Part shown: piece by piece, positions 11,951 through 22,830 of the stretch
Numbering within the stretch: the first letter of the stretch is position 1
Layout of the letters: each line of letters opens with the position of its first letter
Assembly (NCBI GenBank): GCA_951217055.1
Contig: OX578282.1
Span: 20,271,106-20,335,105, forward strand
DNA length: 64,000 nucleotides
DNA from: Gerris lacustris
Lineage: Eukaryota > Arthropoda > Insecta > Hemiptera > Gerridae
Direction: 5' to 3'
Notes under the pieces: generated by a model
Seen by the model: only the letters and a program-made list of their open reading frames with translations
Told to the model about the DNA's origin: nothing
Databases searched by the model: none
Position numbers and translations under genes: made by a program

Positions 11951-13500
11951 TGCTTGCACTTTTTTTCCAATTAATAAAGTTAGGCATTGTTTAATTATTA
12001 TGCAGTATCAATTATCACAATGAATCAAGTTGAAAGAATCATGATCAAGTTCTGCTTTTTGATTCATGACTCAATTAGCAGAAACAGTGACCACGAAAGT
12101 AAATTTAGCGAAAAAGCATTTAATAAAAGGGTCAATTTCACTTGTATCCTTTTTGGAAATAATTTTAATAACTTCCGTAGTAGGAAATAATAAACTGACG
12201 TTTAATTATTTTTGCATAATAGAATATCATATAGATATTGTAATAGCTTGAATAACAGAAAATTACCGTTAACATAATATCATCATATATTGTATAATAA
12301 CTAAAAAGATTGAAAATGCAAACAAATTCAGTCGATGATAAAAAAATATTCTGCTCTATTATAGATTTTTCCTCTAAATCCGATCCTAAATATGAAAGAA
12401 AAATAAATTATTATTTTATTCTTTTTTTTTATTTGTTCTTATATTATTATATTTGAAACATTTATTAAAGTAATTTTTATGTGAGAAGTTTGTTTAACCA
12501 AACGATTTAAAGCTAAACTTATTTAGTAAAAACTAAATCATTCACTTAAATATTATTATTAAAAATCGTTCAATAAAGTAAATATCCATTTAAAACTTGC
12601 AACAAAATTTTAAATTAAAAAATGTATGAAATGTTATATAAAAAATACAATGTATTAAAGATGCTTGGGAGTGATACGTGGAGTTCTTGCTCGTGTAAGC
12701 GAGTTGCAAAAGAGGAAATTTTATAAAATATTTTATTTCCCTGTTTTAGACGTAACGATACTTTTTTAATTTCCTCTTCTAAGTCGTTTTTGTCGTACGT
12801 ATTCCCTATTCTCGCACTCCACTTAATTTCGTTTTTTTTTTTTTTCTCTCTCTCTTAACGAAACCCTACAGTACCCCCTGTTTTGCAATATATATAGATA
12901 TAAAAAAAAATCAAAGTATAGTTATGAAAATGAGAAAACATTCTTATAACGTGTTTGATATGATTTGTTATCGTGGTCTTTTACAAGAAATAGAATTGAC
13001 AAAAAGAAGATAAATATATATAAATGCTTTAACATATAAATATCACCTACGAGTATATGTAAGTATATATATAGTAAAATAAAAGTATGAATGTTAATTC
13101 ATATTTGGTTCCCATATATTGTGTTATATATTAATAATAAATAGACATCTGTCCAATAAAAAATAATTTTATTGGTCAAAGCCAGGTTATTGGTTAAACC
13201 CCTAATGATAATTTTTATCAGTAAAGGGGATATAAATTTATTCAGCTATTTATTTTCTAAAAACTCTTATACATATGGTGGCACTGAATTTTTATCCAAT
13301 AATATATTTTATCTACGATTGATACGATATATAAACATTATATCTCTGTTTAGATGAAATGTTTTTAATTGTATAAATAATAAAATAAGGATTCAAACTG
13401 CTAAAGAAAAAGTATAATATATATTTTAATAGAATTCAGATTTTAGGTTTATAAGTTTATAGTGCTAACATATTGTATTAAATTCTTGTTTGTGGGTAAC
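11950..13500. other. No gene seen; very AT-rich
   Basis: Long AT-rich stretch, with a T/C-rich run at about 12831-12856. Nothing coding or clearly repeated. Confidence 0.45.
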
Positions 13501-13629
13501 CAGCAAAAACTTGTGCCCTGGATGATATAACTCCGTTCAAACCATAGAAGGCTTTTTATTTACTTCTCACTTACTCTGTAAGAGTGAGAAAGCAGCAAAG
13601 AATAAATAGATGCGTTTCGTGTCAAGCTC

Positions 13630-13980
13630 ATATACCTGTTGAGCAGGGTAAATAAAAAAGGGCGAGGAAGAAAAGCTTGTGAAGAGGATAAAGGCAAGAG
13701 GTTTAGTATAAGAAGAAGGGTGAAGGAAGTGGCTGGTTTAGCAAGAAGTCTTAGTATTCCGAGAGGAAGAGAGTCGTGCTCAGCATGTAGCCCGGGGAAC
13801 CTGGAGGTGATATTGAATCAGATCAGGCGTCTCTAGGGGACTTTACTCCTGCTTAACTCGCATACCCTAATCAGCCTCTCAGAGCTCACTTAGGCATTCA
13901 GCCGCACCGACCGACAATTGACCTCAGCTGTGAAATCTAGTTTAAATCCCTTCGTACTACCAACTTACTACGGGACAACT
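13630..13980. other. Non-AT-rich unique patch
   Basis: A purine-rich then balanced-composition stretch. A 65-codon open frame (13639-13836) starts from a non-ATG codon and encodes a basic peptide without recognisable domain; it is probably not a gene. The patch could be regulatory, but only composition supports that. Confidence 0.25.
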
Positions 13981-14214
13981 TTAAACCTCGTACCACTTAA
14001 AATCTCGGCCAATTCTAAAATAGACTCTTCGAGGTTTAGCCAAATATTGATATTATGTAGAGATATTTATATAAAGTGTAGTAATGTATTCAAATAAACT
14101 GTAGCTAATAAATATTATAGTATATGCAGCAACTGATATACTTCAACAAGGAATATTATATAGACCTTGACACAGTATAATTCCACTAAGAGATTTCGTC
14201 TGTAATTCTACTTG

Positions 14215-14440
14215 TAAAACCGTGTCCACACTATGCTAAATGGCAAGGAATGGCATGGCCAAATGGTACTACCAAGTGTGATGTGGACGCCTTGCTTGGC
14301 ATAAAACGTGCCAAATGACATGCCAAACTGAACCCGACGATTGTCGATCCGGATCAAAGGAAACCAAATGGCAAGGAGGCGTATGGCAATGTGTGGAGGT
14401 GCCATCTGGTAACACTGCACTGGTTCACGTGGCAGGGGAA
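14215..14440. mobile_element. Possible inverted-end element
   Basis: The left side has TGTCCACACTATGCTAAATG followed by GGCAAGG. The right side, reverse-complemented, has CTCCACACATTGCCATA followed by CTCCTTGCCATTTGG. The block is rich in TGGCA/TGCCA and less AT-rich than its flanks. The inverted ends are imperfect and no target duplication was found. Confidence 0.3.
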
Positions 14441-15042
14441 CTGATTTAATTATTTTTTGTTTCTTTTAATTGTTAACAAATTATTATTTCTTTCCTGCTT
14501 CTTATCTTGACAACTATTATTCCAAGCATACCCAGAATAAGGTTCTTTTTTCTTCATCAAAACATCAGTTATGTTTTGATACTCATCTAGAGTAGTCGGT
14601 TGTAATTTCATTGCCCCTATTTATTCATTTCGATTCCCATGTTTGCGTTTACTTTTTACAAAAAATTAAATATGTAGTGCAAGAACTATGAAACGGACAA
14701 ATAATAATGTTTTACGTTTAATTGATTTGTATCAGAATCGAACTGCTTTGTGGGATTGTAAATTAAAAGAGTTGAAATAAATAAATTTAATAAAAATAAA
14801 TGAATTTTCTCTTCTGTGTCAAATTGGAGTTTAATTATTTTTTAAAAAAAATGAAATAAAGTAAACTTCCTCATCTCATAAATGGATATTTTTCGTTTCT
14901 ACATTAGAACATTTTCAAACCTTTTAGGCTTAATCCTTTTAAAAGATACCTAAAAACTTTTAATTTGCCAATTAATTAAAAAGATATAATTACTAAAGCA
15001 GTGATTCGTCAAAATAGGTGTGAGTCATTTCACTCTTTGGGC

Positions 15043-15075
15043 TTTGTTCCATGACTCAACAAGTCATGGAACAAA
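15043..15075. repeat. Perfect 14-bp stem hairpin
   Basis: TTTGTTCCATGACT (15043-15056), loop CAACA, then its exact complement (15062-15075). Function unknown. Confidence 0.85.
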
Positions 15076-15553
15076 TCCGTTCTGTAAGGAAAATCAAGGC
15101 GTTTTTCTCAGGCAAATATCCGAACAAATAATAAGTATCAAAAGAATGATGTTTAATTCTTTTAAAGTATATATACTTTTTTTTGTAAAGTTTTATTGGC
15201 TTTTCATTAATACATGGAGTAGCATTAAAATTAATGATCGTCACGAAATGTTTTCGTACAAAATAATCAGGATAGTTTCATTATCTCAAGTTTTTTTTTT
15301 TTCGAAAAGGAATCGAAGAATTTTTCAGAAAACCCTTCAGGGGAGAAAAGTTCAGATGAGGAGACAGAGTTTCTTTTTTCTTTTTTTTTTTTAAAAAAAC
15401 TTTTACAAACCTCATGTTAAAAAGTATAGAGAAGAAAGTGGAATAGTATAAAACGCGAGTTTCAGATACAATGTGGAAAATAAGGGTGAGGTGCAAGGGG
15501 ATGAAGGCAGCGAAGTTTTTTGCGGTTAAAATGGAGTGAGAGCTTTCACTCAA

Positions 15554-15585
15554 GGGGGAGGGAGGGAGAGGGAGGGAGGGGGTGG
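15554..15585 (+). other. G-quadruplex-capable G-rich tract
   Basis: Six runs of three or more G separated by single A or AGA (GGGGGAGGGAGGGAGAGGG, then GAGGGGG). It sits at the start of a GC-richer patch reaching about 15680 that also has CCCTCCCCCTCCC at 15617-15629, so the two strands can partly pair. Folding is inference. Confidence 0.6.
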
Positions 15586-16018
15586 TTTAGAGAGTTAAGT
15601 GTGTTAAGCAGAGAAACCCTCCCCCTCCCATACCATTCTTAACACGCTTTACCAGCCTCTTCCCTCCTTACTTCTTCAGTTTCTCATAAAACAGAGAAAA
15701 GAAACCTGAGAAATAAGAAGAAAAGAACACTTTGAACCTGTTCCTATCGTACGTCCATTAATGAATTTTCTCTTTCAGCAACAGAAGGATTCTACATTTA
15801 ACTTAATTTTACAGAATGAAAGAATTTAATTTGATAAATTGAAGAATTTACCTCAATTCATAGAAGTAAAACTTAAATTGATTTTGGCCCCAGAGTGTAA
15901 AATTAGTTAGAATTAAGTGAATATCGACCAAAGTGAACAATGTATTGGACCGACCTTTTAAAAAAAAAAAATGTATATCCTTCTTCAAGATATAATGCAA
16001 TATTAGTGGTAGTAACAA

Positions 16019-16078
16019 AAATCAGAGGTACATATAAGTACATAGTTAACACTATGTACTTATATGTACCACTGATTT
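16019..16078. repeat. Long near-perfect palindrome
   Basis: AATCAG-A-GGTACATATAAGTACATAGT, a 4-nt centre, then the complement ending CTGATT, with one mismatch over about 27-bp arms. Confidence 0.85.
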
Positions 16079-16442
16079 TATGCTGCATAATAATAACGTA
16101 TTATATCACTCCAAGATTTACTATCAATGGGGTGTTACATTTTGACCAGGGTTGACAATATTAACTTAAAAAGCTAACAGGTAACAAGGTGAATGAGATT
16201 GACATGTGAGATTAAAAAAATGGCAAGTAAATAAAGTAATATAGATAATAATTACTAAAGATTTAAAACTTTATATTATGTATACTCACTTAAGCTAAGT
16301 GACCTTGCCTTGGGTAAAAATATAGCTACATATCAGTTTATAGGTGGCACCAAGAGCTCAATTATCTTTTGTCTGAAATAACAGTCCTCCTAATATTATC
16401 GTGGCGAAGGAAAACTTAAGCCGGCGATAGACGTTGAGGTAT

Positions 16443-16576
16443 TCCTGACAGGTAAACCTGTACTGGTAAACTGCACAGGTAAACCGGAGCGTGAGTGCTA
16501 TCAAATTATGACATAGCTGCACGCAGTTATGATAGCACACGCGCTTTGGTTCACCTGTACAGGTTTAACTGTTAGG
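16443..16576. mobile_element. Palindromic MITE-like element
   Basis: ACAGGTAAACCGGAGCGTGA with GTGCTATCA (about 16475-16504) is matched by the inverted copy TGATAGCACACGCGCTTTGG (about 16530-16549) and CACCTGT. Outer ACAGGTAAACCTG (16448-16460) and CTGTACAGGTTTAACTGT (16555-16572) also pair loosely. No ORF. The ends are not fixed precisely. Confidence 0.55.
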
Positions 16577-17128
16577 TATAACACAACATGTATCCAGGGC
16601 GGATGGGAAGTAGCGTCCGGCAAAGGAAAACATAACAACCGGCATTATATTATTTAATGAGCTCCCCCTCGAAATCTAAGGGCCCTCTCCCTCAAGACGC
16701 ATTCTTTTTCACCTATAATGAAATGATGGTAAAAAACATCACAATTTGTTTCATATTTTATTTTAACTAAAGCTGCAATAAAATAATGGTAAATATGTGA
16801 TAAAATAAAATAGAAGAAAAAATTCGGGATCGACCCATCCGTCCCTGTGTATGGCTGGCTTTTAACGTTAGTTTTAATTAATTGTAGGAGATACAATCTT
16901 TCTTTTTGAGAATCGATTTTTATGTTGTTAAAAAAAACACAAAAACTGGCTAATATCTAGCTGTTATAATTAATATTTTAGGTAACAAAGGCCTTATGAT
17001 CGCATCGATAAAGAATGCCTTGAAATATCCAGATAATAGAATAAGGTGACCGTGATGCTAGGTCTCTCACAAAACCAGTAGTTTATGACAACGCTTTCAA
17101 CTATTAAATTTATTTTTCTTCTACTTTA

Positions 17129-17532
17129 GGTTGAACTAGCCTATATGGGGCATCATGTATAGAAATGCAAAAAAAACTGGCACATATAATTAAAGTCTTT
17201 TTTATATATTGATAAACAATTCACCAATTATGGATTCTTCTTTATTTCATAAGTTTTCTCTTAATAAAATTTCCATCTTCGGTCCTCTATTTTGAGACAT
17301 AGCTGTATACAGGTCGATTTTGGGAATCTTGGGCGTATGTATCTGTTGTAGATTACCTGGGCTTTGATGTAGCGTATCAGGTTTTTCAAGAGAGTACGAA
17401 ATGAAAAAGAATACATAAATAATTCAATTTATATCAATATACAATATACAGCAAACACTTTAATTATGTATGCATCATATTTGTTAGTTTTTGCATTTAT
17501 ATACATGATGCCCCATATAGGCTAGTCCAACC
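17129..17532. mobile_element. Intact non-autonomous TIR transposon with 8-bp target duplication
   Basis: The left end GGTTGAACTAGCCTATATGG and the right end reverse complement GGTTGGACTAGCCTATATGG continue alike for about 45 bp with very few mismatches. The direct flanks CTACTTTA (17121-17128) and CTACTTTA (17533-17540) are identical. The 404-bp body has no transposase ORF. An 8-bp duplication is typical of hAT- or P-type transposition, but the GGTTG terminus is not the usual hAT CAG/TAG start, so the superfamily is open. Confidence 0.88.
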
Positions 17533-17839
17533 CTACTTTATATTGTTTAAATTAAATATTTTGTTATTGTGAGGCATAGTACTTTTACATCAGAACATAA
17601 ACTCAAACGTAACAACAGAAAATATGGATTATCATTTTTTAGAAAGATAACATTATTGATCCTCTATATACTTTACCATTTTGTTTGGAATTTTGAATAA
17701 AAAAAGTTTCCTAGCTTGAACTCGGACAGTCACTTGTTTTTCTTAATTCGGAGCTATTATACAGGAGTTAAGCAATAAAGGCTCCAGAGTATAGGATAGA
17801 GCTCTTAAAGAGAGGTCAGAATCTTTTAGGAGAGTTAAA

Positions 17840-18200
17840 TGATCTCAAAGTCACTTGGCATAGGACAATTTGGCTTAAAGCAAAAGCACTGAAGCTCTCT
17901 ACTCGCCTCTCTCCCACATATCCCACTCCTAACTGTCCCCGTGACATTTATTTATTATTCGCTTGATAAAGGAGAAGAACACAACGCATTGTGTCCTCAA
18001 GTTTTCCAATTACTCGCTCAACGCAGGCTGAAATCTTAAGAGAATCCTTCCACCCCCGTTTTCACCCCCTCCCACCAGACCTCTGGCAACTTTGATTAGA
18101 CAACTTCAACCGCGACGAAAACAGTCCTCGAGACAAAATATCGCAAAAATAAACAGCAACCGCTGCGGAATTCTTAATTATCTCGACGTAGCAAAGGCGT
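17840..18200. other. GC-richer unique island in intron
   Basis: Includes CCACCCCCGTTTTCACCCCC near 18050 and CAACCGCGACGAAAACAGTC near 18107, then TAATTATCTC. It is not repeated in the window and has no ORF. It could be an intronic enhancer; support is composition only. Confidence 0.3.
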
Positions 18201-19440
18201 TTCTCTAACACCGGCCTAATTATCTTATAATATATTCATTAAAACCGAGGATATAAACTTTGGTTCAACGTCTTGTTCTACTTACTAACCCTTGTCATGA
18301 ACTTTCTCAGATGTATAACTTCATCTGTCACCGAGGCACCCCCTCCTCCCCACTGAAACATTACGCTACAGAGACTACATAATACGTATGTTTTTCCTTA
18401 TTCGGCATAATATGTTTAAAACTTTAACCCCTTCCTCTAAAACTCCGTATAAGAAAGCGGTAACTTGCAGAAGCAAGTTAAAACTATTTTGATTTCCTTT
18501 AAATACCTAACTCAACAAAACACTGTATCGAGCAACTTTAAATTATTCTAAAGAGAGAATAAGTTAAAGATATTTTAAAATTTGTATCCTACTCCAAGCT
18601 AATAGTTTCTAAGTAGTGGTTTTAAACTAGAACCGAACTTTGTACTTTATTAATAGATGGACTAAAGAAATGGTTTATTCAATCATCGACAATATGTCTT
18701 TAACTTTATATCAACCATTTAAAAATAAAAACAAATTTCTGATCTAATCGGACCATGATTAAAATATTAAAACTCATTTTATTATATTTAATATAGTTAT
18801 ACTTTTTCTACACACCGCAGTAATAAATCAACGAGAATCTATTTTCCAAACACAAATTAATTCAGAGTGAAAAAAAAAACACAATGATTTTAACCAATGG
18901 AGAGATGAAGTTGTATTAGAGTAAAGTAATGTGCAAAGCCGGAGCTAGAGTAGATATGTGCAAGGGAATATTGAATGTGTCTCTAATTCTAATGTATGCA
19001 ATGTATCATCAAGTGATCAGTGGACCAGTCAAAGGGGTCATAACCTTTATATCATTACCTAGTTCAAGCATAATATTCTCACCCACAGAGCTCAGCATGC
19101 AGCACGTCCATATGTATGTACATCTAGCGTTTCGGCTATCAAAGCTGTATTGCAACTTAATATATGTGATCTTGCAATGATACGATAGTCATAATATAAT
19201 CACATAGGAACTAATCTAGATTTCGTCTCTATCATCGTCACTAGAAGCGTACCCCAGAAAATGATTAACAAATGTTATACACCACAACAATATACCTTTA
19301 AGTAATTCATTGACTAAGAAAGCAAGAATGTTAAATATTTATTTAAAATAATATATATATTTAAAAAAATCAATTAAAATGTAGGAATTTTAGTTAAACA
19401 AAATAAATAATTAACAGTGAAATCCACGTGAGAAAGGGTG
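18200..19440. other. No gene seen; intronic sequence
   Basis: AT-rich sequence. The open frame at 18929-19180 has no recognisable domain. Confidence 0.35.
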
Positions 19441-19499
19441 TGAAGTCCGACGTTTTGCTTTCACCTGGCATCTTAATGGGTGTGGTGCTTGTGATGCAG

Positions 19500-20110
19500 T
19501 TGAGGCCAAATCTACATCAGACAAGCCGGCCTGGTCTCTACCCGCCTACAAGAACACGTAAGAGCAGTTGGAAAACAACGATCACAGAGCAGCGATAGCT
19601 TAGCATTCTGAAGAAACTGGCCATCTCATTAAGTGTAAGGTCATTGGTGTACTCGCATCTGTCAACAGTCCCAGCACACACACAGTGTCCCATACAGTCC
19701 CAGTAAGGGAGGCTATTGGGATCGAGAAACAACCAGATAACTTCAACAGAGAGGATGGATTCACCCTTTCACGGACCTGGAAACCTCTTGTCAGCACCTA
19801 TGTCAAGAAGAAAGCAAGAGGCAGCCACAGTCACTTCCCGACTTCAGACGACATCCACTCGCCGAAGGAACACCGACGAAGGCAGCACTGCCCAATTGCA
19901 TGATCTCGAGAAGAGATTAACCCGACTTGTGGAATCCCCATCCGGAAACCGGTATAAATACGCTGTTCTTCTCTACTGTCGTCCAAATAACTTGTTATTG
20001 CTTCAAGTTAACATTTTGATGCATCATACCCCTGAAGATACTTTCAGTAATGGAAACGAAAAGTCGGACTTCAAACTCTTCGTGCCACAAACCAAAGCTA
20101 TTTATTACGA
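19500..20110 (+). pseudogene. Penelope-like element: GIY-YIG C-terminal fragment and 3' tail
   Basis: Decayed fragment of a Penelope-like retroelement, which normally encodes a reverse transcriptase plus a GIY-YIG endonuclease. In one plus frame (stops near 19559 and 19600) the peptide reads E-E-T-G-H-L-I-K, V-L-A, then R-E-A-I-G-I-E-K at about 19706 and P-D-N-F-N-R-E-D-G-F with L-S-R-T-W-K-P-L at about 19731-19792. These are hallmark blocks of the endonuclease C-terminus. Downstream, CCTGAAGATACTTTCAGTAA and TGGAAACGAAAAGTCGGACT (about 20031-20071) match the 3' region of the copy at 42895-43035. RT and the N-terminal GIY-YIG motif are absent. Confidence 0.75.
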
Positions 20111-21130
20111 GTTAACCCGAGGAAGCTTACGCACTAAGTTAAATAATCGATAATTAAACAATAAATACTTTGGTCATAACTAATAAATTATCTGCGCCAC
20201 TAATACAATTTAAAAATACTGAACAATTTTAAAGACTCTTAGGTGTTACTTACTATCAAAAAACAAATTACAAATTTTAAAATGACTTAAAATTGCAGTA
20301 TATCTCTTGTTGTAAAAAACACTTGCACTACAATCAGTAATTGAATTATATATAGCAAATTATTAGTACTCAGTGCCTTTGAAGAATATTAATATGCCAG
20401 TTGATGAAGGGTCGACAAAGACCTTTTTCTCATGTAAAAATTTTTCCTCATAAGCGACTGTGGTTGAAATTCGTTTTCGTCCTAAAATATCTGTTGTTGA
20501 AATACGGTTCGGCTCACTTTTTTTTTACCATAGACATGAATTTTGTTTTGAACTAGACATATATATATATTCAGCCAAATTAAAACCCCTGAAATATTTC
20601 TGTAAAGTAAATCGAAAAACGCTATCTTAATTTCTTCCTACCTCTCTTGAATTATTGATGATTTTCCAACAATTTTTTTAGGTAGATTTTTTTTTTCTAA
20701 TCACGTTGTCGAGTTTATGCATATTAATTCCATACCAGTTGGGACTTTTTGTTTTAAGAGATATAATTCTTGAGGCAATCGATCCGTGCTTAATCAAGGT
20801 TTTGACCCTCAAAACCTTCTGGGTTTCGTTCCTAGCTTCGGATGAGGTTGAGGGGGGAAAAATATTGAGGTAATCCAGGTCTTTAGAATTTGTTTTAATG
20901 AAGGTCGAATTAACCTTTTTTCCATTAAAAATTAGTCTTCGATTTTTTTTTTTTTTTCTAACTGCACCAATTCTTTGATTTATACTTTTTTCTCTAATAT
21001 AAACTTGTGTAAGAGTTTCATTAAAAAACGGAATATATTTTTGTTTTTTATTTAAATATAAAATACAATTGTTTGGTTTTTAAAAAGAACTACATATTTT
21101 GATAAAAGAAGAAGAAGAAAAAGAGTAATG
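20110..21130. other. No gene seen; AT-rich intronic sequence
   Basis: T-rich and A-rich runs. Nothing coding or clearly repeated was recognised. Confidence 0.4.
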
Positions 21131-22140
21131 TATTGCTAAAAAAAAAAAATATTTTTTTTATTTTTTTATTTATTAGAAAATTACAACTATATAATTTTTC
21201 ATGTTATAAGCAATATTGATGTGAGTTTTTACAATGACTTGATTGACTTGAAGTAAGGAACTGTCCATTAACAGTACTCACAGATACTAACTTGAATTAA
21301 TACATATACTTAGAAGTTAAGCATTGTTCAATAAATCGCGTAGCCACTGCCTCTTTAGATGTCGAGGAGGATTTCCAGGAATGAATGTTAATGACAGGTT
21401 GTGAATTAAAGTATTAGGGTGTTGGGATATGGAGTCATGAAAGGATTTGTATCCGGATATCGCTGGGTCACGGACGAAGGGGACTTTAAGGGGTCGTTGT
21501 GAAGGGTGAAGTTAGAAACATAGAAAGGAGCGTGGACTATTCTTCTAAGGATTTTGGATTGTAGGGACTGGATACGATAGGAGTTGGAACGCTTGGTGCA
21601 ACCCCAGAGTTAAATACCCTATGACCATATGGTCTTAATTATTGTGTTATAAATGAGTAACTTGTTATGTGTGCTGAGTTTAGATGTATGGTGTAGAAGT
21701 CTGTGTAAAAGTTTGTAGCGTCGGTTGCGTTGCAATATTGTCGTTTAAGTTGTGGGTGGTGTGCCCAGGTCAAACGCCGGTCCAGGTGTAAACCAAGATA
21801 GCGGACGGCACTAGAGCGAGGGATAGGAATTTAGTTTAGGGTTACTGGTTCACATATGCCATGTCTCAAACTAAACGTCACTGGAAACTTTTGTTTTCAT
21901 TAATATTGATTCTCCACTTCTTGGGCCAAGTTTCCAGAAGTAAGAGGTGTTCCTAAACTTGTTCATTTGCTATTATAGGTGATATTTTAGATGATAAAAT
22001 ACTGCATCATCTGCAAAGGAAGCTAAAATGGTGCTAGCATGTTCGGGGATGTCGGAGGTGAAAATGGTATACAGGATTGGACCTAGGATGCTTCCTTGGG
22101 GTACACGGTACATCTGCTTTTATAGGATAAATGAGGAAGT
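21130..22140 (-). pseudogene. Jockey-type LINE, 5'-truncated, reverse transcriptase C-terminal part
   Basis: On the minus strand the translation gives V-P-Q-G-S-I-L-G-P-I-L-Y at about 22104-22069 and A-S-F-A-D-D-A-V-F at about 22024-21998, the RT catalytic box. A frame-shifting remainder follows: K-L-L-I-Y-N-T-I-I-K, L-W-G-C-T-K-R-S-N-S-Y, Q-S-K-I-L-R-R-I-V and P-G-N-P-P-R-H-L-K-R-Q-W. It ends at a TAA at 21318-21320, with an AATAAA-like A-rich tail near 21165-21140. Stops after the F-A-D-D box (about 21988) and several frameshifts make it a dead copy. Endonuclease and gag-like ORF1 are missing. The clade is judged from motif style. Confidence 0.85.
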
Positions 22141-22649
22141 GAAAAGGTTGAAGCTAAAACAAAATAATAATATGGTTATTTTCGATTTAGAACTTATAAT
22201 GCAAACAAATCAAGATCAAGCTATACGTACGTGTCTAACATCAGAAACAAAAATTACTTTGAAACCATAGATATGATGGATAAAAAAAGTGACCAGTTTA
22301 AAAGTACAGTTAGGAAGAGACTGGGTCCCTAAGAAAATTATGGATGGTACATCTGGTGAAAGAAGAAAAAGAAGGCACAGAACAAGGAGGATGACTAGAA
22401 TAACCTGATATCGGTCTGTGTATATGTTCTAGGAGAAGATGGGTGCACGAGTCAACAGGAATACCAAAAGCCTGTTAGACTGAAAACTTAACTTATTTTA
22501 CTATTCTGTCCTTCCTTCCACCAATTAAGATTACTCTCAAACAGTCTATTATCGTTTTCATAATGTGATTGTTTTCTTTTTTTATCAGTCAGTAATAAAA
22601 GGGCTTATTTTTCTTCGTTATAAGCTTCTTAGTATTAGTGCTGATTTTG

Positions 22650-22830
22650 TTGTTCTTGGTCTTCCGATGGTGACCGCGTCATATTGGATAAGAGTTCTTA
22701 GTTCCGCCTCCTATGTTAGACGCATATTCAGGGAAGTACATGTTGCTCTGAAAATTCAGCATAGGCGGTGAAACGTCTGATATGACTGGCGGCCACCACC
22801 AGAATACCTAAAATTTATGACAACATCAAC
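22650..22830 (+). pseudogene. Possible Penelope-like endonuclease C-terminal remnant
   Basis: One plus frame reads R-V-L-S-S-A-S-Y-V-R-R-I-F-R-E-V near 22690-22737. This is similar in pattern to the V-L-(x)n-R-E-A-I-E-I block of Penelope-like GIY-YIG proteins. It is followed by GGCGGTGAAACGTCTGA, like the GAAACGT 3' signature of these elements. Short and diverged. Confidence 0.35.

Noticed and set aside
13639..13836. Basic 65-codon open frame as a small gene
   Set aside because: Starts from a non-ATG codon, no domain, no splice or promoter context, short.
17129..17532. Assignment to hAT on the basis of the 8-bp duplication
   Set aside because: The terminal sequence GGTTG does not match typical hAT ends; superfamily left open.
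22270..22460. Possible second LINE C-terminus (G-R-R-K-R-R-style peptide)
   Set aside because: Only a basic, low-complexity resemblance; no W-A-G-H or R-P-R-R-W block as in the fragment at 49655.
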